Below are positions 1 through 6,530 of a DNA stretch of 9,037 bases, piece after piece. The notes beneath the pieces are model-generated. The model made no database searches. It was not told the origin of the DNA and was given only the letters and a program-made list of their open reading frames with translations. The DNA is from Promethearchaeia archaeon (GTDB lineage: Archaea; Asgardarchaeota; Lokiarchaeia; Sigyniarchaeales; SOKP01): the NCBI GenBank assembly GCA_029856445.1, contig JAHQWY010000132.1, forward strand, positions 1 to 9,037, given 5' to 3'. The position numbers and the translations under genes are program-made. Position 1 is the first letter of the stretch; each line of letters begins with the position of its first letter.

Positions 1-1
1 T

Positions 2-145
2 TGTCACCATTGGTGTCCTGTCTCTATAAATTTGGGTGAGATAATGAAATCTATAAAAAAAGAAGCGATAAAAGCTAATTTATGCCCCCCACCTTTAAAA
101 GAATATCAACAAAAAATCCTTGAAGAAAAGAACCCCTTTAAATAA
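2..145 (+). CDS. C-terminal end of a probable 4Fe-4S (HdrC/ferredoxin-like) protein, 5' truncated by window edge
   Basis: An open frame enters from the left edge and encodes 47 residues before a TAA stop. It begins with C-H-H-W-C-P-V, which fits the final CxxxCP part of a [4Fe-4S] motif (CxxCxxCxxxCP). A helical stretch with many lysines follows, and the protein ends in a KNPFK tail. In HdrC-like and GlpC-like iron-sulfur proteins, the ferredoxin domain is followed by a similar helical segment ending in N-P-F/W. I therefore infer the tail of an electron-transfer iron-sulfur subunit, probably cytoplasmic. The rest of the cluster motif lies outside the window, so the family is not certain. The stop is 4 bases from the stop of the opposing SDR gene. 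An internal ATG at 44 could start a short ORF, but reading in from the edge is likelier. Confidence 0.5.
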   Translation, partial: CHHWCPVSINLGEIMKSIKKEAIKANLCPPPLKEYQQKILEEKNPFK

Positions 146-149
146 TCAT

Positions 150-1031
150 TTATTTTGAACGATCTAGAATAAATTCTCCTAAAGTACCAAATTTCTTTAT
201 ATTATTATATAAATTTAGGGATTTTTCTTCCAAATATTCCTTAAAAACGTTCCAATTCTCTTTTTTTTCCTCAGGGGCATCCTTTATTATCATTTTCATA
301 GCTTCGAAATTATTAGGATAGATTAATTCATCATTCACTTTATTTGCCATATCAGAGAGAACATATAAGTAGTAATCATTCAAATCCTCAGGATCCAAAA
401 CACCTGGTGGTTTGTTTCCATCACCAGCTCTCCTTCCTCTAAGCAATTTAGTATCTACTTGCACAGGAAGTATCATATTTACGAGAATGTTTTCTCTTTT
501 ATATTCTGTCGCCAACTCCCTTTGTAAGCCTACCACACCATATTTAGAGGCAGTATATGAGGAAAATCTTCCCATCACCGAAGGATAAACGGCACTTCCA
601 GTGATGATAAATCTTGCTTTATCATTATTATCATCTTTTTTTAGATAAGGATATGCTGCTCTAAAAGTGTAAAAAACACCTAAAATATTAGTATTAATAA
701 CCATTTCAAATTTCTCTGGAGGTACTTCGTGAGCACTAGCCATCCATGACGCTCCTGCGTTAGCAATTACGCCGTTAAATCTGCCTAATTCACCATGAAA
801 AGTCATAAAAGTTTCTAGAACTTCGGGTAATTTTGTAATATCCGCTGTTTTAATGACGCAATTAACACCAACACCCAAATTATCAATTTCCTCTTTCACA
901 GCAATCAACTGTTCGAGAGTTCTTGAAGTTAATCCAAGGTTTGCACCCTCCTTAGCGCATGCTATTGCTACAGCTCTCCCAATACCCCTACCCGCACCTG
1001 TTATAATAATATTTTTTCCTTTTAGTATCAT
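150..1031 (-). CDS. Short-chain dehydrogenase/reductase (SDR), NADP-type
   Basis: Classical SDR of 293 residues with a Rossmann fold, expected to oxidise or reduce an alcohol/carbonyl substrate in the cytoplasm. The glycine-rich cofactor motif TGAGRGIG is at residues 11-18, acidic D64 follows beta-3, NAG is at 91-93 and the structural Asn is N115. The catalytic Ser, Tyr and Lys are S146, Y159 and K163 in the YTASK motif. R15 plus S36-R37 after beta-2 favour NADP(H) over NAD(H); that is inference from known SDR rules. The protein exceeds the usual 250 residues because of a charged helical C-terminal extension (about 210-293) that probably shapes the substrate site. The substrate cannot be told. 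The ATG start has a weak GTGA element 8 bases upstream. The gene lies 61 bases downstream of the radical SAM gene on the same strand and may be co-transcribed with it. Confidence 0.93.
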   Translation of the reverse strand: MILKGKNIIITGAGRGIGRAVAIACAKEGANLGLTSRTLEQLIAVKEEIDNLGVGVNCVIKTADITKLPEVLETFMTFHGELGRFNGVIANAGASWMASAHEVPPEKFEMVINTNILGVFYTFRAAYPYLKKDDNNDKARFIITGSAVYPSVMGRFSSYTASKYGVVGLQRELATEYKRENILVNMILPVQVDTKLLRGRRAGDGNKPPGVLDPEDLNDYYLYVLSDMANKVNDELIYPNNFEAMKMIIKDAPEEKKENWNVFKEYLEEKSLNLYNNIKKFGTLGEFILDRSK

Positions 1032-1092
1032 TTTTTAATTCACAATTTTAAATCAAATTAATTTATTAAAAAAGCTGAACAAATTTTAAATT

Positions 1093-2232
1093 TTAAGATG
1101 CTTTAAATGCTTCATTAATTGCAGAACAACCCCCACAGCGAACACATCCAGCTTTATTTTTTAATGGATTAACACCATATTCTCTCATCAGTTCACCACT
1201 TCTTTTGTATATGTCTAACATCTCATTGAAGTCAGTTAAGGGAAGATTTCGTTTTCCTGGAATAGATCTTACAGGAGTGATATACGGAATAACTCCGATT
1301 GAAACTAGTTTTTCTACATCTTTAAGAAAGTTAGCTTTTTCTTCTCCAAAACCAGTTAATATATAACTACTAACTTGATTATCTCCAAACACGTTAATTG
1401 CATGCTCCCAATTTTCTACAAAAAGTTGATAAGATAAATGAAACTTACCGGGTGTAATATCTCTTCTCAAATTTTCATCAAGTATTTCAATGTGAATACC
1501 AATTGTATCTGCTCCCGCTTCTTTTAATTCAGTTATATACTCCAGATCTTCTAATGCTTCAATTTGAACGTGTAGAGGGAGATCAGGATAAACATTTTTG
1601 ACTCCTTTTAATAATTCAATATATCTATTTGCCCCCTTATCAACTGTCTCATCTGTCCCACTTGTTAAGGTCATATGTTTACATCTTCCTTCCTTTTTGG
1701 CTGCATTTATAACTTCTGTTATCTGTTTTGCATTCTTTTCTTCAATAGTAGCATTATTTTGTAAACTTACTTCGATTCCACAAAAAGAACAGGCTTCACC
1801 ACAGGCCCAATAAATACACTTTTGAAATATTGTACTCGCAAGACAATCTATTCCATGAACTAAAGCAATTTTTTTCATGGCTATCCCATCTGAAGTTTTA
1901 AATTCAGGATCGTAGAAACGAGGATTTTGAATTAGTTTCAATCGTGTAAAATATTCATTTGATTTATTGTTATATACCTCAAAGTAACCTTCTTTATTTT
2001 CTTTTAAAAAAAGTTCTGTTCTACTAGGATCATTCCATAAAGCAACGTTAGTCAAAGTGAAACCATCTTCTAATAGAAAATATCTCCCCCCAGAGGGACC
2101 AGCTCCTCCTTTCCTACCGTAATCGATGTTTATTCCTTGAGCTTTATAATGTTCAATTAATTTTTCATCTAGATATAAACCTTTACACAGTAATTCCGTT
2201 TTAATCCTTAACGCTTGATGAAGATCTATCAT
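1093..2232 (-). CDS. Radical SAM protein, resembles the MSMEG_0568-type family
   Basis: Radical SAM enzyme of 379 residues. The cluster-binding CxxxCxxC is C144, C148, C151 (CGEACSFC), expected to hold a [4Fe-4S] cluster that cleaves S-adenosylmethionine. TLTSGT at 188-193 lies where the SAM-binding GGE-like strand is expected, and the following alternating helices and strands fit a TIM-barrel. A second triad, C363-x2-C366-x2-C369, sits ten residues from the end and could bind an auxiliary cluster. The N-terminal domain carries a conserved-looking glycine segment (GRKGGAGPSGG, 39-49). That segment, the overall length and the C-terminal CxxCxxC recall the MSMEG_0568 radical SAM family, known from nitrilase-containing gene clusters; no nitrilase is seen here. 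The subfamily is from memory and less certain than the superfamily. The substrate is unknown. ATG start, divergent from uL16, followed by the SDR gene. Confidence 0.9.
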   Translation of the reverse strand: MIDLHQALRIKTELLCKGLYLDEKLIEHYKAQGINIDYGRKGGAGPSGGRYFLLEDGFTLTNVALWNDPSRTELFLKENKEGYFEVYNNKSNEYFTRLKLIQNPRFYDPEFKTSDGIAMKKIALVHGIDCLASTIFQKCIYWACGEACSFCGIEVSLQNNATIEEKNAKQITEVINAAKKEGRCKHMTLTSGTDETVDKGANRYIELLKGVKNVYPDLPLHVQIEALEDLEYITELKEAGADTIGIHIEILDENLRRDITPGKFHLSYQLFVENWEHAINVFGDNQVSSYILTGFGEEKANFLKDVEKLVSIGVIPYITPVRSIPGKRNLPLTDFNEMLDIYKRSGELMREYGVNPLKNKAGCVRCGGCSAINEAFKAS

Positions 2233-2401
2233 TATCTTTGATAAAAGGTAAAATTAGTATAGAATTACTTGAGTAATATTTTAGAATTATTAATATAATA
2301 AAATTTTTTAACTAGCCTACATGGAATTTAAATATCTAACTTATTTAATTTTAAGTTTTATCAAAAATAACTTGTATTAAATCGACGATAGTGAATTAAA
2401 A
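2233..2401. promoter_or_regulatory. Divergent promoter region between radical SAM and uL16/L10e genes
   Basis: This 169-base AT-rich gap must drive both flanking genes, since they diverge. For the plus-strand uL16 gene, TATA-like blocks are seen at 2327-2334 (TTTAAATA) and 2341-2352 (TTATTTAATTTT). Either would give a short leader containing the GTGA at 2391-2394, which lies 7 bases before the ATG and could pair weakly with the 16S anti-SD. For the minus-strand radical SAM gene, a TATA-like run (2252-2261, read on the minus strand as ATACTAATTT) lies 20-29 bases before its ATG. Exact start sites cannot be read from sequence. Confidence 0.45.
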
Positions 2402-3034
2402 ATGGCAAGTAAACGTCCTTGGCACTGCTATAGTAAATGGTCGAGGAGACCTTATCAGCATAAGAGATCAGCAAACCATAGGAGGGAATATGCTCGTGGA
2501 GGTTCTCAATCTAAAATTGTACGTTATTGGGGTGGAAATAAAGATATTGATTGGAAAGATTGGGAGCTTGTAGTAGGTCTTAAGGTCGATAGACAGATTC
2601 AAATCTCCTCAAATACACTTGAAGCAATTAGAATCACAATTAATGGGGTTCTTCAACGTAAATTAGGAAGACAGAACTTTCGATTACGCATACGACCCAA
2701 ACCATTTCAGAAAATTCGAGAAAATCGTATGTTAGCTTTTGCAGGAGCAGATAGGGTACAATCAGGCATGAGAAATTCATTTGGTCGATCTATGGGAGTA
2801 GCTGCCCGAGTTAGAGCAGGACAAGTGATTGCTGATGTTGGAACTCATATAAGAAATCTTGCATTAGTAAGAGATCGTCTTCGTGTTGCTTCTATGAAAA
2901 TAGCGAGCCCCTGTCAGGTAGTTATTTTAAATTACAAAACTCCTGAACTTCTGAAACGATCAGGCTTACCTTTTTATGATGCTAAGAATAGAAGAGAAAT
3001 ACCTTTATATGAAATGGAATTCGTTAAAGTCTAA
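2402..3034 (+). CDS. rpl10e: Large-subunit ribosomal protein uL16 (archaeal L10e)
   Basis: Archaeal/eukaryotic-type uL16 of 210 residues, a basic protein of the 50S subunit that sits near the tRNA elbow and peptidyl-transferase region. The signature is clear: RENRM at 106-110, then AGADRVQSGMRNSFGR at 114-129 and AARVRAGQ at 134-141. This nearly matches the family pattern ADRxxxGMRxSFGK-P; the usual proline is Ser130 here. The N-terminus (ASKRPWHCY) follows the family's MAxRPxxCY form. Archaeal homologues are usually about 170-180 residues. The extra length is in a C-terminal tail (about 178-210) ending EMEFVKV, closer to the eukaryotic length. The sequence is rather divergent in residues 35-70. 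It is apparently monocistronic: the next gene is 144 bases away with its own promoter-like sequence. Confidence 0.95.
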   Translation: MASKRPWHCYSKWSRRPYQHKRSANHRREYARGGSQSKIVRYWGGNKDIDWKDWELVVGLKVDRQIQISSNTLEAIRITINGVLQRKLGRQNFRLRIRPKPFQKIRENRMLAFAGADRVQSGMRNSFGRSMGVAARVRAGQVIADVGTHIRNLALVRDRLRVASMKIASPCQVVILNYKTPELLKRSGLPFYDAKNRREIPLYEMEFVKV

Positions 3035-3140
3035 TTAAAATTCCTTAGGTCATTGATGCTTATTTAATTTATCTCATTATTTTTAGAAAGCTAAAATTTC
3101 TTTAGTTGAAGTATAAACTATAATAGATTGGGTATCTTCT

Positions 3141-3160
3141 TAAAATTAATAAATATTAAA
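3141..3160 (+). promoter_or_regulatory. TATA-like promoter of the acyl-CoA synthetase alpha-like gene
   Basis: An AT-only stretch, TAAAATTAATAAATATTAAA, ends 19 bases before the TTG start at 3179. With archaeal TATA boxes centred about 25 bases before the transcription start, the mRNA would begin at or within a few bases of the TTG. No Shine-Dalgarno sequence is present, so leaderless translation is likely. This is inference from spacing. Confidence 0.4.
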
Positions 3161-3178
3161 ACTATTTAATTATTAACC

Positions 3179-4528
3179 TTGAAAAATCTCGAGCCCTTCT
3201 TTAATCCTAACAGTATTTTAATAGTTGGTGCTTCAAGAAAAGCCTATACGTTTAGTTATACCATTCTAAAAAACCTTTTGGAGATTTTTTACAGAGGAAA
3301 AGTATACGTTTTAAATCCCAATGCTGACGAAATATTAGGGATTAAGTCGTATCACTCATTAGAGCAATTACCTGAGATCCCGGAATTAGCTGTTATCGTT
3401 CTGGGCAAAAAAATAGATCATATTTTTGAGAAGTTAGCAAACTTTGGGATAAAAAATATAGCAATTGAATCTGAATTGAGAGTAGATATTACTGATCCAG
3501 ATTTGGTAGAAAAATTAAACCTGATTAGTAGGAAATATAATGTTTCATACATGGGACCCTCTATGCTTGGTATTATTAATTTTATAGATAACTTTACAAC
3601 TTCAATAATCCCAGTAAGACAATACCTTATGCAAAAACATCGAAAGGTGAAAGAAGGAGTAAGCTTCATCGCACAATCTGGAGGATTAGCAGGTGCCATG
3701 GGATGGTGGAATCCTTCACAAGACTTACCTATTTCTAAAGTAATTCATCTAGGCTATGGATTTGATATTGATGATGCTGATGTATTAGATTTTTTTAAGG
3801 AAGATAACTCCACTAAGGTTATTTCTCTTTTCCTTAGAGAAATTACAGATAGAATAATTAAATCTGTGAAAGAATTAGCATCTATAAAACCCGTCTTATT
3901 CTTTTATGTTGGAAAAGAAGAACAAAAGGAAAAGGAATTAATAAGAGCAGGTGGAATTACTGTTGCTAATTATATTGAATTGTTTGAATTTGCAAAGATT
4001 TTTCTATGGTGTCCGGAACCTAAAAGTCCAGCTTTGGGCATTATAGGACCAAGTTCAGGTGCTATATATCTTATTATTAAAGAAATGAGGAAACAGGGAT
4101 TATCTTTAGCAAAATTAAAGAATAATAATAAAAATATTATTCTTGAGAAGGTTGGAGGCTCCACTTGTGATTTAGGGAACCCTGTTGATTATTGGCCTCC
4201 TGAACGTTTTGTAGGCACAAAAATTTGCGAGATATATAATACTTCTTCTAAAACTTTATTAAAGGATGATGCTGTCGACGGCTTAATCCTCGCTCTAGAA
4301 TTTTTTACTGAAATCGAGTTTGATTTCAACATCTTTAATAACATTAAAAATTCAAATCCAGATAAACCAATAATTACAATTTTAATACAAGCAGAACATG
4401 AGGGTGCAAAAAGGGTTATTAAAACTGCCTCTGAATTAAAAATACCCGTATTTGAGAACGAGGTTGAACGAGCAGTACGAGGATTTAAGATATTATATGA
4501 ATGGCATTCAAAAATAAAAAGGAAATAA
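3179..4528 (+). CDS. ADP-forming acyl-CoA synthetase alpha-subunit-like protein lacking the phospho-histidine loop
   Basis: This 449-residue protein follows the alpha subunit of ADP-forming acetyl/acyl-CoA synthetase. It has an N-terminal CoA-binding Rossmann domain (FFNPNSILIVGAS at 7-19, GKVYVLNPNADEILG at 40-54), GPSMLGI at 126-132, a succinyl-CoA-ligase-like domain (FIAQSGGLAGA at 163-173), and a third domain with GNPVDYWPP at 333-341 and ERAVRGF at 430-436. Active enzymes carry a loop, typically GRTEAGARAASSHTG, whose His is phosphorylated between the CoA and ADP steps. Here the expected place (about 243-258) reads VGKEEQKEKELIRAGG, with no His and a shorter loop. The Cys of the usual GPNC is also lost. 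No ATP-grasp beta subunit is in the window. It may be catalytically dead or a CoA sensor or scaffold. TTG is the only possible start because a stop lies 12 bases upstream and the next Met is residue 125. Confidence 0.85.
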   Translation: MKNLEPFFNPNSILIVGASRKAYTFSYTILKNLLEIFYRGKVYVLNPNADEILGIKSYHSLEQLPEIPELAVIVLGKKIDHIFEKLANFGIKNIAIESELRVDITDPDLVEKLNLISRKYNVSYMGPSMLGIINFIDNFTTSIIPVRQYLMQKHRKVKEGVSFIAQSGGLAGAMGWWNPSQDLPISKVIHLGYGFDIDDADVLDFFKEDNSTKVISLFLREITDRIIKSVKELASIKPVLFFYVGKEEQKEKELIRAGGITVANYIELFEFAKIFLWCPEPKSPALGIIGPSSGAIYLIIKEMRKQGLSLAKLKNNNKNIILEKVGGSTCDLGNPVDYWPPERFVGTKICEIYNTSSKTLLKDDAVDGLILALEFFTEIEFDFNIFNNIKNSNPDKPIITILIQAEHEGAKRVIKTASELKIPVFENEVERAVRGFKILYEWHSKIKRK

Positions 4529-4538
4529 AAATAAAACT

Positions 4539-5786
4539 TTAAAAAATATCTTTAAATTCTTCTGGAACTTCTGTGGATTCATCCATTAATGAAAGTGCAT
4601 AAATAGATTCTCCACACTTACACTTTGTTGCTTCAAATAAATAAAATTCAAATTGATTTTTCCAATTACAGATTTGAATATTTTTAATTTTAGCAATTTC
4701 ACCACAAACACAAAAAATAGCCATTGTTTCCGAATAATTAGGAATTATGGTTTTAAAATCATCTGGGGCTCTAGAAAATTCACACTCATTTAAGCGCGCA
4801 TTAATTTGATCAGCAACTAAATCTTTAAGAGTTGGAACAAAATAATCTATAACGCCATCTTTACCTTTCATTTCTGTAAGAACAATGAAATTCTTTTCAG
4901 GTTTTTCTACTTTCTTCTCAGGAAATAACGGTTGTTCGTACTGTTGTAAATTTTCTGGTATAGAGAACGGTTTCATTCCGGGGGGGTATTCGAACGTAAA
5001 AAAGTATTGCATAAATCCCCTAATAGGTTTCGAGTCTATTAAATTCAAATTCTCGTAGTCTCTACTAAAGAGTGTAAATTTGATTAATTGAAGAGGCACC
5101 TCTAATTCTAAAAGTCGAGATCGAATACTGTTTAATACCTCTCCTGCGAAATTTTTTAAGATCATAATATCTTCTCGATTTATTGAGTAAATATCATTCC
5201 TGTTTTGTTCTTTAAATTGGTACCATTTTTTTAATACACTCCCTCTTATAAATTGAGGCATTAAACATACGAAACATAAAATTGGAAAAAAGACAAAGTA
5301 AAGACTGGCAAATATAGGGATAACAGTAAACACTGTTAGTAAAGCAAATAATGGCAATGTAATATATAACGTTAATCTCCGTAAACGTTTATTCAAATTG
5401 GATTTGATCCCTTTACTCGCAGCAATTTCCTCTGTCCTCTGTTTTACATTTTGCATTATTCCAACAATATTTTTTGAGTCAAAAGATTGCTTTAATAATT
5501 TTTCTTCCTCTCGTTCCAGCTGTAACGAATTCATATATTTCGTCATTCGTTCGAGATTTTGCCCCACGATACGGTCTTTAAAAATAAATTCTAATGTATC
5601 TTCAGAAAAGAAATCTAGAAAGCGAACGATGAATAATTTGTTCTCAACCTCTTCAATATCGGTTGGATTTAAACCTAAGGATTCCTGAAATATTTGACCT
5701 TGAGTTTTTCTTCCCGGTTTTACAGTTTGAGGTTTCTCTTTCAAATCCCCTTCTTTTTTAATCTCTTCGTTTTCTACTTCATTCAT
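4539..5786 (-). CDS. Hypothetical membrane-hairpin protein with cysteine-rich C-terminal domain
   Basis: I do not recognise this 415-residue protein. The first 30 residues are charged and probably disordered. Residues 40-135 are helical and rich in Glu/Lys/Arg. Two adjacent hydrophobic helices (about 138-157 and 159-180) form a hairpin. Basic residues flank it on both sides (KRLRR at 133-137; RGSVLKK at 181-187), so by the positive-inside rule both termini should be cytoplasmic. Residues 200-265 are mixed and 280-298 form a Pro/Glu/Lys linker. The C-terminal domain (300-415) has paired CxCG motifs, C359-V-C361-G and C389-K-C391-G, with C373 between, suggesting a zinc-ribbon-like metal site. 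The ATG start lies 22-34 bases from a TATA-like block. It converges with the preceding gene, 10 bases apart. A membrane-anchored adaptor is one possibility, but no function can be assigned. Confidence 0.8.
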   Translation of the reverse strand: MNEVENEEIKKEGDLKEKPQTVKPGRKTQGQIFQESLGLNPTDIEEVENKLFIVRFLDFFSEDTLEFIFKDRIVGQNLERMTKYMNSLQLEREEEKLLKQSFDSKNIVGIMQNVKQRTEEIAASKGIKSNLNKRLRRLTLYITLPLFALLTVFTVIPIFASLYFVFFPILCFVCLMPQFIRGSVLKKWYQFKEQNRNDIYSINREDIMILKNFAGEVLNSIRSRLLELEVPLQLIKFTLFSRDYENLNLIDSKPIRGFMQYFFTFEYPPGMKPFSIPENLQQYEQPLFPEKKVEKPEKNFIVLTEMKGKDGVIDYFVPTLKDLVADQINARLNECEFSRAPDDFKTIIPNYSETMAIFCVCGEIAKIKNIQICNWKNQFEFYLFEATKCKCGESIYALSLMDESTEVPEEFKDIF

Positions 5787-5807
5787 AATTTTTGCGAAAC
5801 TTCAATT

Positions 5808-5820
5808 TTAAAATATAAAG
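5808..5820 (-). promoter_or_regulatory. TATA-like promoter of the membrane-hairpin gene
   Basis: On the minus strand the sequence reads CTTTATATTTTAA, lying 22-34 bases before the ATG at 5786. That spacing would start transcription at or very near the ATG, and no Shine-Dalgarno motif is seen. The assignment rests on spacing and composition only. Confidence 0.4.
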
Positions 5821-5933
5821 TATGTAATTAATGACAGATAATTAACTTTTTTAAAAATTATTTGAATTTAAGGAATTAAGTAAATTAACCTCAAATCAAG
5901 GCTATTTTCAAGGTTTAAATAAAAAAATGAAGA

Positions 5934-6032
5934 CTATTTTATTTTACGTTTTTCAAGACATATTAATGCAAAGGCTCCAATTAGCATGTAAATTAGGAAT
6001 TGAAAACTAAATGCTATAGTAACTTTAAATAT
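5934..6032 (-). other. Possible mini-ORF or gene remnant with one transmembrane helix
   Basis: A stop-to-stop open frame on the minus strand encodes 32 residues. A hydrophobic helix (TIAFSFQFLIYMLIGAFALI) is followed by CLEKRKIK and a TAG stop. That is the form of a single membrane span with a basic cytoplasmic tail. The frame has no ATG, GTG or TTG at its beginning: its first codon is ATA, and an internal ATG would give only 17 residues. A TATA-like TATATAAG lies about 20 bases upstream of the ATA. It could be a true small protein with a rare start, the decayed end of a larger membrane protein, or chance in T-rich sequence. I favour remnant or chance. Confidence 0.2.
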
Positions 6033-6218
6033 TTAGTACTGAGTATCTTATATACCTTAAAATTATTACTAACACTTTGATATTAAAATAAATTCTTCTC
6101 TTTCTTCTATGTAGTAAAAACAATTCTGTTAAAAGTTAATAAAATATAAAAACAACTCTTTAAAAGATAGATATTCTTTTTTATATTAAAGAAAATAACA
6201 TAGATTAGTGTAGAGAAT

Positions 6219-6449
6219 ATGGATAAAGAAAAAATTAAAACTGTTATTGAGAAAATTCGACCACAATTACAAATGGACGGTGGAGATGTCGAATTAGTTT
6301 CAATAGAGGACGATGGAACCGTTAAAGTTCGACTAATGGGGCATTGTGCTGGATGTCCAATGTCTCAACAAACGGTGAAATTCGGAATTGAGCGTGCGTT
6401 AAAAACTCATATCCCAGAAGTTAAAGAAGTCATCAGTGTTCCATTTTAA
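6219..6449 (+). CDS. Stand-alone NifU C-terminal domain (Nfu) iron-sulfur carrier
   Basis: A single Nfu domain of 76 residues, matching the family's length. It accepts a [4Fe-4S] or [2Fe-2S] cluster and hands it to apo-enzymes in the cytoplasm. The hallmark is C43-A-G-C46-P in the segment GHCAGCPMSQQT (41-52); two such CxxC motifs from a dimer share one cluster. IRPQLQMDGGDVELVSI (13-29) is the other conserved family stretch. An N-terminal helix and a C-terminal IPEVKEVISV strand complete the fold. It is a short monocistronic-looking gene with an 8-base inverted repeat and T-run just after the stop. Clients in this window could include the radical SAM enzyme and the iron-sulfur protein at the left edge, but that link is inference. 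ATG start; no clear Shine-Dalgarno site. Confidence 0.95.
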   Translation: MDKEKIKTVIEKIRPQLQMDGGDVELVSIEDDGTVKVRLMGHCAGCPMSQQTVKFGIERALKTHIPEVKEVISVPF

Positions 6450-6477
6450 AGAATTTTAAATAATTCTTTTTTATTTT
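6448..6477 (+). terminator. Hairpin plus T-run terminator after the Nfu gene
   Basis: A perfect 8-base inverted repeat, AAAGAATT (6448-6455) and AATTCTTT (6462-6469), has a 6-base loop and overlaps the stop codon. It runs directly into T-rich sequence (TTTTTTATTTT, 6467-6477). Archaea mainly use T-runs for termination, so the T tract may matter more than the AT-rich stem, which is thermally weak. Confidence 0.5.
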
Positions 6478-6499
6478 CTCCTTTTTTAAATAGAATCAC

Positions 6500-6511
6500 A
6501 TAAATATATAA
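6500..6511 (+). promoter_or_regulatory. TATA box of the 130-residue gene, probably leaderless
   Basis: The sequence ATAAATATATAA lies 20-31 bases before the ATG at 6531. This is a good archaeal TATA-like element at the distance expected for a transcript starting at the ATG itself. No Shine-Dalgarno motif lies in between, which supports a leaderless mRNA. This is the clearest promoter call in the window. Confidence 0.5.
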
Positions 6512-6530
6512 TTATAATTCATTAATAATC

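Larger units (their letters stand above)
5787..6218. other. 432-base AT-rich divergent intergenic region
   Basis: This gap separates two divergent genes and is longer than any other here. It contains promoter-like A/T blocks near both ends, including TTATATTAAA at 6181-6190 before the Nfu gene. It also holds one doubtful minus-strand mini-ORF (5934-6032). I see no tRNA, no strong hairpin and no tandem repeat. The remainder looks like plain AT-rich spacer, though a small non-coding RNA cannot be excluded by eye. Confidence 0.6.

Noticed and set aside
853..1038. Plus-strand open frame opposite the SDR start
   Set aside because: It is antisense to the conserved cofactor-binding region of the SDR, and its protein has no recognisable family.
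1598..1813. Plus-strand open frame inside the radical SAM gene
   Set aside because: It lies opposite the conserved barrel and cluster motif, and its cysteine/serine-rich product looks like antisense noise.
3086..3108. Weak hairpin (AGAAA and TTTCT) downstream of uL16
   Set aside because: A five-base AT-rich stem with a long loop is expected by chance here, and no T-run follows.
3418..4164. Two minus-strand open frames (3418-3699, 3970-4164) inside the acyl-CoA synthetase alpha-like gene
   Set aside because: The plus strand codes conserved family motifs through both segments, so these are shadows.
5398..5688. Plus-strand 96-codon frame opposite the N-terminal half of the membrane-hairpin gene
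   Set aside because: It is Ser/Phe/Cys-rich, as expected from reading the opposite strand of Glu/Lys-rich coding sequence, and has no promoter or family.
5927..6010. Plus-strand 27-codon ATG frame in the long gap
   Set aside because: It has no promoter at a sensible distance (TTTAAATA is only about 6 bases before the ATG), and it overlaps the slightly more convincing minus-strand hydrophobic frame.
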